Source of the DNA: Bacteroidales bacterium
GTDB taxonomy: Bacteria; Bacteroidota; Bacteroidia; Bacteroidales; P3
DNA length: 64,000 nucleotides
Assembly: GCA_017429685.1 (NCBI GenBank)
Contig: JAFROL010000009.1
Coordinates: 1 to 64,000, forward strand
Reading direction: 5' to 3'
The translations under genes and the position numbers were made by a program. Positions 9,001 to 18,812 of this stretch are shown piece by piece (position 1 is the stretch's first letter; every line of letters begins with the position of its first letter). The notes beneath the pieces are model-generated. The model was given only the letters and a program-made list of their open reading frames with translations, was not told the DNA's origin and ran no database searches.

Positions 9001-12000
9001 CACTAACAACAGTGCCACCCCGGCTGCCAGCACCTTCACCGGCAACACCACTGCTGCCGACGTTAAGGTGGGCATAGGCGAAGAGGGCCACACCTTCTTA
9101 TATTACAAGACCTTGGAGCGCGACGCCAATGGCCGCTATCCCTACGAGCTTATCCCCAACCCCTTCTATGTGCGCCCAGCCGTGACCAACTATACAGGCA
9201 CACGCACGCTGCGCCTGGTTATGAACGACGCCGGTGGCGACGGATGGGCAAGCCAGCTGCAGGTCAACTTCAGCGACGGCAGTGCCACACAGAATTTCCA
9301 GCTCGCGTCGGGCAGCACACAAACCGAGACCTTCACCGTCAACAGCGGCGTCACCGTCACCCTGTCGTGGGTAGTCGGCGGCGGCAAGAACAATGAATGC
9401 TCGTTCACGCTGAGCTACGACGGCGGTGCGGAGATATACAGTTCTGGTATGGGTCCCAGGAACGGCAACCTGAAAGTCTTCAAGGTGGCTGGGACCTATA
9501 CCGTCAGTTCCTACACTGGCTTCTACCGCTGGCGTGTGAAGAAAGTCACCGACGGCAGCATCTACAGTGCCTCGTCGGGTGGCACAGCATTAGCTACAAC
9601 ATCAACCACGTCCACAGACAACGTGATGCTCGATGCCGAACAAACCTACTATTTTGTCCCCTCCGATGCCGGAACGACCAATGCCAACAACGCCACCTCG
9701 ATGAAGGTGGAACTCGAGGCAATGTGGGCCTTGGCAGCGGTGAATGACGGCACAACAACCACAAATACCAATTACAGTTCAGTAGAGCGCAACTTCTATA
9801 TAAAAAGAAGCGGTACAAGCAATTCAATTTTAGGAGTCACCAACAGACCCATTACCTACAGCTCGTTCTATCCCAACGGTACAACCGATGGCACAACACC
9901 TGCAACCGAAAGCGACATTCTTTCGATACATAACAACGGTGCTATGTCGCTGTCAGTAGATACTAAGATAGAATACTATAAAATAAATGGTAACTCTACA
10001 ACGATTACCTGCAACAACCACAACCTTATCATTGGCCGTGGTGTGTTGCCGACAAACACATTGTGTGCAAATATGATAAGAGGCTTCGAAGCAACACGGG
10101 ATAATAGTTATTCCGGAGCCCAAGGAGCCGTAAACAACAAAATACGAATAGAAAGCGGTGTGTGGGGAAGTCTATACTTACTAAACAATGACCTTTATTA
10201 TAGTAGATATAATATGCAGTGCAATTCAACAGTAAATGTCAAATGTACGATAGGCAACGACTACGACAGAGCTGAAGCCAACAATGGATTACTCTCAATA
10301 GCAGCTGGAGACAACCAAAATATTTATGGTTCAGAGAGAACTACTTTTACAAATGAAAACAATAAAGACAACCTTACATTTGACTGGTGCGTAAAAAGCG
10401 GAACATTGCACGGAACAAAACTTGGTGATGCCAGTGCAGATTATTCCATCTATATAGGGTCAGCTTCTTCTAGTCAATATTTAGGCAAACGTCGAATTAC
10501 AGTAGAAGGCGGAGTCCTTGCAAGTATCGCAGGGTCACTAAATTCAGCCAACAACAATAATTACGATAATGACTATACAACTCAGACAGCAAGTGATGTC
10601 GTAACTATAAGAATAACAGGCGGTAAAGTCCGCGGAGCCATTTATGGAGCCGCTGCATTTGCAGGTGCTGCAGGAGGACGCAAAATTATACTTACTGGCG
10701 GTACAGTAAACGGATGGATAGCTGGAGGCTGCAATGGAACAAGAAGTGACGGAGGCCAACTGTACGGCACAACATATCTGTATATCGGTGGTAACGCAAA
10801 TGTCGTCCAGTCCGAAAATGACGACTATATTGGAGGTAACACCTATAACGGAACCACACTGCAAGGTGTTAACGGAGCCTACGGTGGGAACATCTTTGGT
10901 GCAGGATGCGGAATTAAACCTAACGGATATTCTGAATCCAATCCTGGTGCAACACTAAACGATCTTACTGTTGGTAAAGTTTATGGCTCAAATATTACAA
11001 TAGCCGACGAATCGGTCGTTGGTCGTGACGTGTACGGAGGAGGAAACTTTGGATGCGTCGACAATGTATGGGCAAATAACAATAACAAGACTACGAACAT
11101 TTATATTCTTGGAGGCACCGTCAACGGAAGTGTTTTTGGCGGTAGTAACAACCAACAAGGTCAAACCGTTAATATTACGATGAATGGAGGGTTGGTAAAG
11201 AAAGGAATATATGGTGGTAGTAACGCGTGGGGCACTATCAACAACAACGTCACTATGAAAATTAATGGAGGTCAGGTTGGTGTTGGGGCTGATATTGCCA
11301 GTGACTTGGGCTATGTCCACGGTGGTGGCTTGGGTAACGCAACCCGCGTGCTGGGCTCGGTGAATATGACCATCGGTGAGAATGCCGGAGCCGAAAACTA
11401 CGTCACAATCTACGGCGATGTCTATGGAGGCAGCGCACAGGGCAGAACCAATGGCGACAACAGCCGCACCACGGGTGCCGTGACCAACGTCACGCTGAAT
11501 GCCGGCAAGATATTCGGTTCGCTGTACGGCGGTGGACTTGGCACCAACGCATACGCTGCAAATGTCTATGGCCCCGTGCAGGTCACTGTCAATGGCGGCG
11601 GCATCCACACCACAAACCAGGACGGCTCGGGAGCTGTGTATGGCTGCAACAACGTCAACGGAGCCCCACAGAGCACCGTAGCCGTCGACATCTATGGTAC
11701 CGACGCTCCTGCCGACGGTCGCGAATATGCCCTCGACGCCGTCTATGGTGGTGGCAACAAAGCTGAATACACCAGCACCCCAACAGTGAAAATCCACAAC
11801 TGCAACAACAGTATTGAATATGTATATGGCGGCGGCAACGCTGCCGATGTCGCCGGCACCGATGTCACCATCTATGGCGGCGACTCTATAGGCTACGTCT
11901 TTGGAGGTGGCAACGGCTCGGTCAGCGCCGCTAACGTAAGCGGTAATGTTGACCTCAAAATCTATGGTGGCACCATACGCCACGTCTTCGGCGGCAACAA

Positions 12001-12721
12001 TACCAGCGGAACCATCGGCGGGACCATCAATGTCAATGTCAACAAGCAAAACGAGACGGGCCACGACCCCTGTCCGATGAAAATCGGCGAAGTGTTCAGT
12101 GGTGGCAATATGGCTGCCAGCCAGGCCGGCAACCTGACGATAGGCTGCACAGGCGACTATGTCGAGGCCACCGGCAGCAACCGCTACGGCTATGAACTGG
12201 AAGGCATCGGCGACGTCTATGGCGGTGCCAACCGCGCCAACGTAACAGGTAATATAACGCTGACCATCAATGGCGGAATCATCAACCGCGCCTTCGGAGG
12301 CAACAACTACAGCGGCGACATCAATGGCCAGATCAATGTCATTGTCAACAAGACAACGAGCTGTGGCTGGTATCTGGGCTACGTCTACGGCGGTGGCAAC
12401 CAGGCCGCGTACACGGCTCCCTCCACAGGCTTCCCCAACGTCAGCGTGCAGAACGGCAAGGTGACATACGATGTCTACGGTGGCGGCTATGGCGACCCCA
12501 TCGACGACTCCCAGGGCAAGATTACCGGCAGCACCTACGTAGAAATCATCAACAACGGCATTGTGGGCCACAACGTCTTTGGTGGCGGCAACGCTGCAGC
12601 GGTGAGCACCGACACCTTCGTGCTGGTGCGCGACAAGGCCAAGGTGTTTGGCAACGTCTACGGCGGCGGCAACCAAGGCGAAATTGGCGGCAACACCAAA
12701 GTGGTGGTGAATGGAGATTGA
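6053..12721 (+). CDS. Giant secreted VYGGGN-repeat protein 1 (2222 aa)
   Basis: Secreted protein of no named family that I recognise. I start at the ATG at 6053 because a standard signal peptide follows (MRKYLLMAALMLGG...TAQAQQ); the longer open frame reads through a palindromic spacer. A domain with NYLTHD and TTCFW motifs follows, and a second copy (VHFLANN, SNCIW) lies near residues 430-600. Segments near 260-430 and 750-925 look like chitobiase C-terminal-type (CHB_HEX_C) beta-sandwiches (IYYTTDGSEPTTSS). From about residue 1520 to the end the chain is made of 25-40-residue units of the type GGxVxxVYGGGNxAxVxGNTxVxI, rich in Gly, Asn and beta-branched residues. This predicts a stacked beta-solenoid. 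No type IX sorting domain is present at the C-terminus, which ends abruptly after GGNTKVVVNGD. An adhesin or matrix role is inference. Confidence 0.85.
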   Translation: MRKYLLMAALMLGGGITAQAQQYVILNGDNNYLTHDASSGALVTTNSTSFDPTTCFWTIDGNYIKPVNSNGQTYNDLCLCPRSGNNTYNLRTSTTYRTWNGGLSDGGQPYYGSYYLRLNGDTWQVGTTNNNRGTMRLVTTSSVAANLTGVTIATGESTLAATGEYHYTLSDGSYTTASTNYRFNNADHYYPAQTTTTETPVGTWSVSGTGASYVSVDENTGTITVNSLPTDGDKTITLSCDPMYGTAHGATVTKTITLKARCQTPTFSFSNTNNQVTISTLTGGATIYYTTDGSEPTTSSNVYIAPFTQSAAATIRAIAVKSGTSDSEVGTFEVVKLATPYARNNAAGNAVTFESSDEGVTFYYTYGDYDANGEFAAPTTSSTAWNTGDAAVSIPTENVVKVIAAKTATATEGYITSDVYARRVNTTDMSERQLVIMYNSGTSVDPDVHFLANNNGNIQNTTTFNPSNCIWEGLPFAHPNAIPNAVTLVGSDMMYEPFIRFRNNGYYLQLHAGPEDFNNMGWQQWLRLTNSPDDEFYFLPRYVAGSGSIINAAHVDVTKQVVAGVASFQLGYNGGNWQRYAASGLALYTNSQFAVYYPVEQLGGGNYLLNVSYPANYETIKEELNKGQSVTIASNITGPDGTGTGTYGLPYYRVGNEETYYYYFAGSDTPFDTPPTPSTDIRITYELLNGNDYIEIDDATHTYTLVRDPGRDLFVTVRITATPYIDGVAQPDGIQTKDYQFHILTKPPFPAPVISRVEGTNDYQMECSASNAVIEYRIDGAADCATYGDNESTTHPGWCLYDGPITVTTAGTIITARSYRASDQSISDPVDYLVGGAMLLPPTIEIDDDGNVTITANPANSSLDGYTSESFYYTVNGSDPDPSNVGAVTSYYNGSFTVTNGQIVKAIAKADGFTNSAIASETYKIASGTSSYGVVTLNDYEDHTWSYYQASGDLPDGYPDELHSPYPRNVEITYYGYGNNTLSTNNSATPAASTFTGNTTAADVKVGIGEEGHTFLYYKTLERDANGRYPYELIPNPFYVRPAVTNYTGTRTLRLVMNDAGGDGWASQLQVNFSDGSATQNFQLASGSTQTETFTVNSGVTVTLSWVVGGGKNNECSFTLSYDGGAEIYSSGMGPRNGNLKVFKVAGTYTVSSYTGFYRWRVKKVTDGSIYSASSGGTALATTSTTSTDNVMLDAEQTYYFVPSDAGTTNANNATSMKVELEAMWALAAVNDGTTTTNTNYSSVERNFYIKRSGTSNSILGVTNRPITYSSFYPNGTTDGTTPATESDILSIHNNGAMSLSVDTKIEYYKINGNSTTITCNNHNLIIGRGVLPTNTLCANMIRGFEATRDNSYSGAQGAVNNKIRIESGVWGSLYLLNNDLYYSRYNMQCNSTVNVKCTIGNDYDRAEANNGLLSIAAGDNQNIYGSERTTFTNENNKDNLTFDWCVKSGTLHGTKLGDASADYSIYIGSASSSQYLGKRRITVEGGVLASIAGSLNSANNNNYDNDYTTQTASDVVTIRITGGKVRGAIYGAAAFAGAAGGRKIILTGGTVNGWIAGGCNGTRSDGGQLYGTTYLYIGGNANVVQSENDDYIGGNTYNGTTLQGVNGAYGGNIFGAGCGIKPNGYSESNPGATLNDLTVGKVYGSNITIADESVVGRDVYGGGNFGCVDNVWANNNNKTTNIYILGGTVNGSVFGGSNNQQGQTVNITMNGGLVKKGIYGGSNAWGTINNNVTMKINGGQVGVGADIASDLGYVHGGGLGNATRVLGSVNMTIGENAGAENYVTIYGDVYGGSAQGRTNGDNSRTTGAVTNVTLNAGKIFGSLYGGGLGTNAYAANVYGPVQVTVNGGGIHTTNQDGSGAVYGCNNVNGAPQSTVAVDIYGTDAPADGREYALDAVYGGGNKAEYTSTPTVKIHNCNNSIEYVYGGGNAADVAGTDVTIYGGDSIGYVFGGGNGSVSAANVSGNVDLKIYGGTIRHVFGGNNTSGTIGGTINVNVNKQNETGHDPCPMKIGEVFSGGNMAASQAGNLTIGCTGDYVEATGSNRYGYELEGIGDVYGGANRANVTGNITLTINGGIINRAFGGNNYSGDINGQINVIVNKTTSCGWYLGYVYGGGNQAAYTAPSTGFPNVSVQNGKVTYDVYGGGYGDPIDDSQGKITGSTYVEIINNGIVGHNVFGGGNAAAVSTDTFVLVRDKAKVFGNVYGGGNQGEIGGNTKVVVNGD

Positions 12722-12824
12722 TTTTGAGAGTTGAAAGATGAAGCGATTATTTCTTCCTCTCGCATCTGCAAGCAGGAGAAATTGAGGAGAATAGAAGAAA
12801 CGAAGACGAAAAATAATATAAAAT

Positions 12825-15800
12825 ATGAATACATTGATTAGTTACAGCAAGAAACTACATTTGTTAGTGATTAATTACAGCAAGAAACTACTTTTGTTAG
12901 GACTTCTGGTCCTGGGCCTGGCGGGTACCGCAGCGGCGCAGGGCAACGACAAGATGGTTGTCATCAAGAAGAATGTCAGCGTCGCCGGTGCAAACGCCGA
13001 AACGCACTACCTGGCGCACGTCAAAGTGGGCGACACCTGGGTGCTGCAGGATGCCACGGCATTCAGCACCAACTGTATATGGTACACCGGCACCAACTAC
13101 AACCGCACCGGTACGAACCATAACTATTACTTCATCGACCCCGACGACCCGGAGAACCCCCATTTCCTGTCGGCCCCGATATCAAGTGAAGGCACCCTGT
13201 CGTTGTCGGACTCGAAGCCTGGCACCTACGTGCTCAGCAACACCGACCTGAACTACTACTTCTACGACTGGGATAAAAAAGGTATTGCCCGTGGCCACCA
13301 GGTGACCGGCATCGCCGATGCAGGAAGCTGCCAATACGACTTCCAAGACGGCGAATGCTGGGAGGTCTATTGGGTAGAATATAATTTGACGCAAAACCTT
13401 TGGCAACTGACCCACGACCACAGCTACGGCATCACCCCCAACGCGGGCCGCGCCTACGACCTTACCGCAACGGAGCACGCCGCGGAAGTCAGCGGAACGC
13501 CCACCGGCGGCTTGACGGCGTTGTCGGTAGCCACCGAGATGACATACGGCGGTTCATACAATACCCCCACAGTTACCGTCAGCAACCTCACATATACTTA
13601 CATTCCTGCTTATACAGAATACACCTTCAACGAGGTGACAAATGAAGACGGAACCACGGAACAACGCACCACCTACTACAAGGACGGTGCCGTCGTGGCA
13701 ACAGCACCCACATCGACAAACACGACCTCGGCAGCCACGGCCTACAAATGGACCCTGACGGGCGAGGGAGCACAATACCTGTCGTTCGAAAGCGGCTCGG
13801 ACGTCACCACATCGACGTCGACCACGCCTCCCACCATCTACTACCGCACCGAAAACACTTCGGGCCACAAGACCGCCACGCTGACCCTCACCGTCACCTT
13901 CGGCACCGGCTCGGCACAGGTGGAGCAGACTCGCACGGTAGATATCCTCGTCAAGACCGACTGCAAGAACCCTGCGCAGGCATCGGCTCCTGTGGTGGGC
14001 TATGAAGGCGTCACCGTGACGTGGAACGCCACGGCCTCCAAATACAAGGTGGAATGGAAAAAATCGTCCGACGACTGGACCTCGGCCAGCAGCGCCGAGG
14101 TGGAGGACGAAACCAGCTACACCATCACCGGACTGGACAACAGCACAGCCTACGACTATCGCGTCACCGCGTTCTGCGATGGTGCATACTTGACCGCTCC
14201 CGCTTCGGCTACGGGCAGCTTCACCAGCAAGAACGTTAACAGCTGCCTGGTCTATGGCGCCGTCTTTGGCGGCGGCCGTATGGCCAACGTCAACGGCAAG
14301 ACCGAGGTGGTCATCATCAACTGCGACAGCATCGGCGCCGTCTATGGCGGCAACGACATTGCCGGCTCTGTGGTCGGTGCCGACGGCTCGACCATCACCT
14401 TGGGCGTCAACGCAGGTGATAGCTATTCTACGACATACAATTCCGGTGCTGCCTCGACCAATGTCGTCATCGGCTCGGTCTATGGCGGCGGCAACGGCTA
14501 CTATGCCTACAACGGCACCAGCTTTGTGGCTGCCGACGACGACCACACCTCGAACAGCGTGGCCGCAGGTAGCAGCGTCAAGGCTATGACCCGCGAGCAC
14601 CAAGTGGGCGACGACGTGTGGGGAAACACCGGCGCCGGCGCTGTGACCCTCAATGTCCCCACCATCACCAAGACCAACATCACCGTCACCAACAATGTCG
14701 TGAAGGTCGACTCCGTTTTTGGCGGAGCCAAGAATGCCTTCATCAGCAACACCAGTGGTGACAACACCCTTATAGCCATCAACGGCGGCACCATCTTCTC
14801 CGTCTTTGGAGGCAACAACTTCGGTGGCACCCTGGGTGCCGGCAGCAACCAGCACATAGAGCTTGCCGCCACCAAGACCAACCTCACCGACGACGCCCGC
14901 GGCCCCAAGAACACCTACGAGACAGGCTTCGGTCGCGACTTCGGCATCCGCTACCTCTTTGGTGGTGGCAACAAGGTGGCCGGCCGCAACGTCATCATCA
15001 ACGTCACCGGCGGCCAGGCCGACACCGTCTTTGGCGGCGGCAACGCTGCCGACGTGGCGTCGGTAGCCCTCACCGTCAACTGCCCGATGGCCAGCGGCAC
15101 CGCTTCCACCTGGGGCAGCACCTATAGCGACGCCATCGAGTCCTACTCCGGCGCCCCGACGGTCAAGGAGTCGCCCGCCTACGCCTGGAACGGCAGCGGC
15201 CTATACAATGTGCGCACCCTCTTTGGCGGCAACAATGCTGCCGATATGAATGGCCTGCCCACCATCACCCTGACATCGGGCAGCGTGGGCACCGTCTATG
15301 GCGGCGGCAACGCCGGCGATATGCTGGCGCAGGTGGCCGACGACGGCACCATATCGGGCGTCTTCGGCAGCCCTATGGTCGACGGAGCGGCACAGACCAT
15401 CCACTACGGCACCCACGTGGTGATGAACAGTGCCACGATGCTGGCCGACTACATCTACGGCGGATGCCAGAAGAGCAACGTGAATTACAGCACCTGGGTT
15501 GAGATAGAAGGCGGCAACGCCGGCACCGTCTACGGCGGCTGCAACATCAGCGGCGACGTGGGAAGCACACCCGTAATCCCGTGGTCATCCGGTATGGCCG
15601 GCGACAGATACCAACAAGTGCAGGGAGCCACCTACGTCGAAGCCAACGCCGGCACGATACATAAAAACCTCTTTGCCGGCAGCAACGGCTTGTACCACTG
15701 CAACGACGCTGTCAGTTACATCAGCGGCATCGACTACGACGATGCAGAGCACTACTATATCGGCCTCGAAATACCCACCCACAACGAGACCAACGTCGAC

Positions 15801-18794
15801 GTCAGCGGCAGCGTCACCGTCAAAGGCAACGTCTATGCCGGCGGCAACCTGGCCCCTGTGGGATTCATCAACGCCTCGTCGCGCGACAACCTCTACCGCA
15901 CCTTTGTCGGTATGGCCACGGTGCGTATGAGCGGCGGCACGGTGGAAGGCAGCGTCTATGGCGGCGGCAATATGGCCTCCATCTTCGGCAGCAACGAAGT
16001 GCGGGTGTCGGGCGGCAAAATCCTCGGTGCCCTCTATGGCGGCAACGACCGCACCGGCCAGGTGGCTCAGATCACCAACCGCGTGCTGCCCGAAGGCAGC
16101 GACATCGCCTCGGATGGCCAGACCTCGCTGAACACCCTTGATGTCCACACCTACGTCGAAATCACCGGACGCCCCGACATCAACACCGTCTATGGCGGCG
16201 GCAACGGCGCCTACATATACGAAGGTCCCGGAGCCGATATGGAATACTGCGACGTCACCGACCAGCCTATCCAGACCAACACCTTCGTCGACATCAACGT
16301 CGACGGCTACCCGACAGCTCCCGGCCTTGAGGACGGTGGACATATCAACAACGTCTATGGCGGTGGTAACGGTGTCACCGTAACTGGTGGCATCACCGTG
16401 CTGATGAACGTCAAAGGCAGCGGCGGCGGAGCCCCTGAGGCCTACGACCACGTCGACACCATCTTCGGTGGCAACAATATGGGCGACCTGGCCATCGTGC
16501 CCGACATCATCCTTCTCAGCGGCCAGGCCAAGAACGTCTATGGCGGCTGCAACCAGGGCGGTATGACCGGCAGCGAGTCGGTCACCTCCACCTGCGGTGG
16601 CTCTTATTCTATGGTTGGCAGCCTGGTGCACCTGCGCGCCACCTATACAGCTACAGGTTCGAGCACACCTCAGACCTGCACCGGCACCGTTTCGGGCGCC
16701 GTCTATGGCGGCTGCAAGATGAACGGTGTGACCAACAGCAGCCTCGTCCTCGTTGAGGGCGGCACGCACACCGCCGACATCTATGGCGGCAGCGACATCA
16801 GCGGCACCATCGGCGAAACCTCGCAGGTGGTACTCTGCGGCGGCACGGTCGGCAACGCTTTTGGCGGCGGCAACGGCGACTACTACTACTACGGCAACAA
16901 CGTCTACGACAAGAATAACCACTCACTTCTTATCGCCTCGAGCGATGCGACCGTCCTGGCTCCCAACTGCAACGACTCGCGCGTCGACATCGTGGGCAGC
17001 ACGGCGGTGGCCAACAATGTGTATGGCAGCGGCAATGCGGCCGGCAGCGGCACCTCGACAGTCGAAATGACCAACGGCACCGTAAACACCGGCATCTATG
17101 GCGGCTGCAACAGCCAGGGTACGGTGACCGGCAATGTCACCGTCAACATCCTCGGCGGCACGGTGGGCTCCTCTGTCACCCCCGCCAACGGCATCTTCGG
17201 TGGCGGCTATGGTGCCAGCACCCTTACCAACGGCAGCGTGACCGTCAATATCGGCAATGAGTACGACACTGAAGGCGGCGCCACCATATACAGCGACGTC
17301 TATGGCGGCTCGGCCCTTGGCACCGTCAACGACGCATCCGCCGACCTCACCACCGTCAACATCCTCAGCGGCTCGGTGACCGGCAACATCTATGGCGGCG
17401 GCCTTGGAGCGGCAACGCTCAATGGCAACGGCTATGTGAAGAGCGTCACCACCGAGGCTATCGTCAACGGCACTGTGCACGTCAACATCGGTGCCGACGG
17501 TATGACCGGCTCCGGCCCCACCATCAACGGCAGCGTGTTCGGCTGCAACAACCTGGCCGGCACGCCGAAGGGCAACGTCTATGTGGACGTCTACCAGACC
17601 GCCCACACCTCGACCCCCAACAACTACTATCCCGACCCCGCGCCCACCACAGTCGGCGACGCCAGCTTCGCACAGGCAGCCTACGCAATCAATGAAGTCT
17701 ATGGCGGCGGCAACCTGGCCTATTATGTACCTACAGAGGCCAACGCCTACCCGCACGTCCACATCCACAACTGCGACAACACGATAAAATATGTCTACGG
17801 CGGCGGCAACGCAGCCCAGACGCCCAAGAACGACGTCGTCATCGACGGCGGCCGTATCTACTACGCCTTCGCCGGCGGCAACGGTGCCGGCACCGGCAAC
17901 CCGGGTGCCAACGTCCTCGGCGACGCCACCATTACCGTCAACGGCGGCATCATCGACGCCGTCTTCGGAGGCAGCAACACATTGGGTAACATCGGCGGCA
18001 CGTCGACCATCAACCTGTCGGAGACTCCCACTTGCGACCGTCTGGTCAAAGAAATCTTCGGCGGCGGCAACCAGGCTGTCATCACTGGCGACATCGTGGT
18101 CAACATACCCTGCGGCGCTGAAGGTCTGAACGACGTCTATGGCGCATCGAACGACGCCGACGTCGACGGCAACGTCACCCTCAACGTCTGGGGCGGCGTG
18201 ATGGAGAACGTCTATGGTGGCCTGAAGGGCGTCGCCGGCTCGCCCAAGACCATCAGCGGCAACGTCACCGTCAACATCTACGGCGGCAGTATGAACAGCG
18301 TCTTCGGAGGCTGCAACGTCACCGGCAACATCCTGGGCCAGATCATCGTCAACATCAACGTCGACACAACGCTCTGCCCCGACGAGCAGCAGATCATCAA
18401 CGTCTATGGCGGCGGCAACCAGGCAGCCTACACGGCACCAGTGGGAACGCCCAACTATCCTGAGGTGAACATCATCCACGGCACCGTCCAGAACAACGTC
18501 TATGGCGGCGGCCTCGGCGCAACGGCCATCGTCACCGGCAACCCCGTGGTGACCATCGGCAAGCCCACCACAGTGATACCAGCTGCCGGCCAGACCACCA
18601 CCACTCCCACCCCGTCGCCCAACACCTACTGGTCGAAAGTGGGCAACGACGTCTTTGGCGGCGGCAACGCAGCACAGGTCACCGGCAACACTAAAGTCAT
18701 CGTCATCAACAAGTCCATTATAAACAACAACGTCTATGGCGGCGGCAACGCTGCCACCGTCACCGGCAACACCGACGTACAAATCGGTGAATGA
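12825..18794 (+). CDS. Giant secreted VYGGGN-repeat protein 2 (1989 aa)
   Basis: Paralogue of the preceding gene, 103 nt downstream in the same direction and possibly co-transcribed. The signal region contains a tandem duplication (NYSKKL-type unit twice) before the hydrophobic core LLLLGLLVLGLAG and an AAAQ cleavage site. Residues about 45-130 are a copy of the N-terminal domain of protein 1 (HYLAHVKVG, TNCIWYTG). A fibronectin-III-like domain follows near 382-472 (YKVEWKK, TSYTITGLDNSTAYDYRVTA). From about 475 to 1989 there are dozens of VYGGGN, VFGGGN and VYGGCN units. It ends right after a repeat (GNTDVQIGE) without a recognisable sorting or anchoring signal. The coding DNA is GC-rich with highly repeated TATGGCGGCGGCAAC words, so recombination between units is likely. 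Function is unknown. Confidence 0.85.
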   Translation: MNTLISYSKKLHLLVINYSKKLLLLGLLVLGLAGTAAAQGNDKMVVIKKNVSVAGANAETHYLAHVKVGDTWVLQDATAFSTNCIWYTGTNYNRTGTNHNYYFIDPDDPENPHFLSAPISSEGTLSLSDSKPGTYVLSNTDLNYYFYDWDKKGIARGHQVTGIADAGSCQYDFQDGECWEVYWVEYNLTQNLWQLTHDHSYGITPNAGRAYDLTATEHAAEVSGTPTGGLTALSVATEMTYGGSYNTPTVTVSNLTYTYIPAYTEYTFNEVTNEDGTTEQRTTYYKDGAVVATAPTSTNTTSAATAYKWTLTGEGAQYLSFESGSDVTTSTSTTPPTIYYRTENTSGHKTATLTLTVTFGTGSAQVEQTRTVDILVKTDCKNPAQASAPVVGYEGVTVTWNATASKYKVEWKKSSDDWTSASSAEVEDETSYTITGLDNSTAYDYRVTAFCDGAYLTAPASATGSFTSKNVNSCLVYGAVFGGGRMANVNGKTEVVIINCDSIGAVYGGNDIAGSVVGADGSTITLGVNAGDSYSTTYNSGAASTNVVIGSVYGGGNGYYAYNGTSFVAADDDHTSNSVAAGSSVKAMTREHQVGDDVWGNTGAGAVTLNVPTITKTNITVTNNVVKVDSVFGGAKNAFISNTSGDNTLIAINGGTIFSVFGGNNFGGTLGAGSNQHIELAATKTNLTDDARGPKNTYETGFGRDFGIRYLFGGGNKVAGRNVIINVTGGQADTVFGGGNAADVASVALTVNCPMASGTASTWGSTYSDAIESYSGAPTVKESPAYAWNGSGLYNVRTLFGGNNAADMNGLPTITLTSGSVGTVYGGGNAGDMLAQVADDGTISGVFGSPMVDGAAQTIHYGTHVVMNSATMLADYIYGGCQKSNVNYSTWVEIEGGNAGTVYGGCNISGDVGSTPVIPWSSGMAGDRYQQVQGATYVEANAGTIHKNLFAGSNGLYHCNDAVSYISGIDYDDAEHYYIGLEIPTHNETNVDVSGSVTVKGNVYAGGNLAPVGFINASSRDNLYRTFVGMATVRMSGGTVEGSVYGGGNMASIFGSNEVRVSGGKILGALYGGNDRTGQVAQITNRVLPEGSDIASDGQTSLNTLDVHTYVEITGRPDINTVYGGGNGAYIYEGPGADMEYCDVTDQPIQTNTFVDINVDGYPTAPGLEDGGHINNVYGGGNGVTVTGGITVLMNVKGSGGGAPEAYDHVDTIFGGNNMGDLAIVPDIILLSGQAKNVYGGCNQGGMTGSESVTSTCGGSYSMVGSLVHLRATYTATGSSTPQTCTGTVSGAVYGGCKMNGVTNSSLVLVEGGTHTADIYGGSDISGTIGETSQVVLCGGTVGNAFGGGNGDYYYYGNNVYDKNNHSLLIASSDATVLAPNCNDSRVDIVGSTAVANNVYGSGNAAGSGTSTVEMTNGTVNTGIYGGCNSQGTVTGNVTVNILGGTVGSSVTPANGIFGGGYGASTLTNGSVTVNIGNEYDTEGGATIYSDVYGGSALGTVNDASADLTTVNILSGSVTGNIYGGGLGAATLNGNGYVKSVTTEAIVNGTVHVNIGADGMTGSGPTINGSVFGCNNLAGTPKGNVYVDVYQTAHTSTPNNYYPDPAPTTVGDASFAQAAYAINEVYGGGNLAYYVPTEANAYPHVHIHNCDNTIKYVYGGGNAAQTPKNDVVIDGGRIYYAFAGGNGAGTGNPGANVLGDATITVNGGIIDAVFGGSNTLGNIGGTSTINLSETPTCDRLVKEIFGGGNQAVITGDIVVNIPCGAEGLNDVYGASNDADVDGNVTLNVWGGVMENVYGGLKGVAGSPKTISGNVTVNIYGGSMNSVFGGCNVTGNILGQIIVNINVDTTLCPDEQQIINVYGGGNQAAYTAPVGTPNYPEVNIIHGTVQNNVYGGGLGATAIVTGNPVVTIGKPTTVIPAAGQTTTTPTPSPNTYWSKVGNDVFGGGNAAQVTGNTKVIVINKSIINNNVYGGGNAATVTGNTDVQIGE

Positions 18795-18812
18795 CAATAA
18801 CCGGTAACAAGG

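Noticed and set aside
10988..12676. Long minus-strand frame antisense to the first giant gene, and similar ones at 13554-14855, 15585-16922 and 16923-18797
   Set aside because: Low-complexity Ala/Val/Asp shadows of VYGGGN repeats, in the complementary frame of GC-rich repeated codons.
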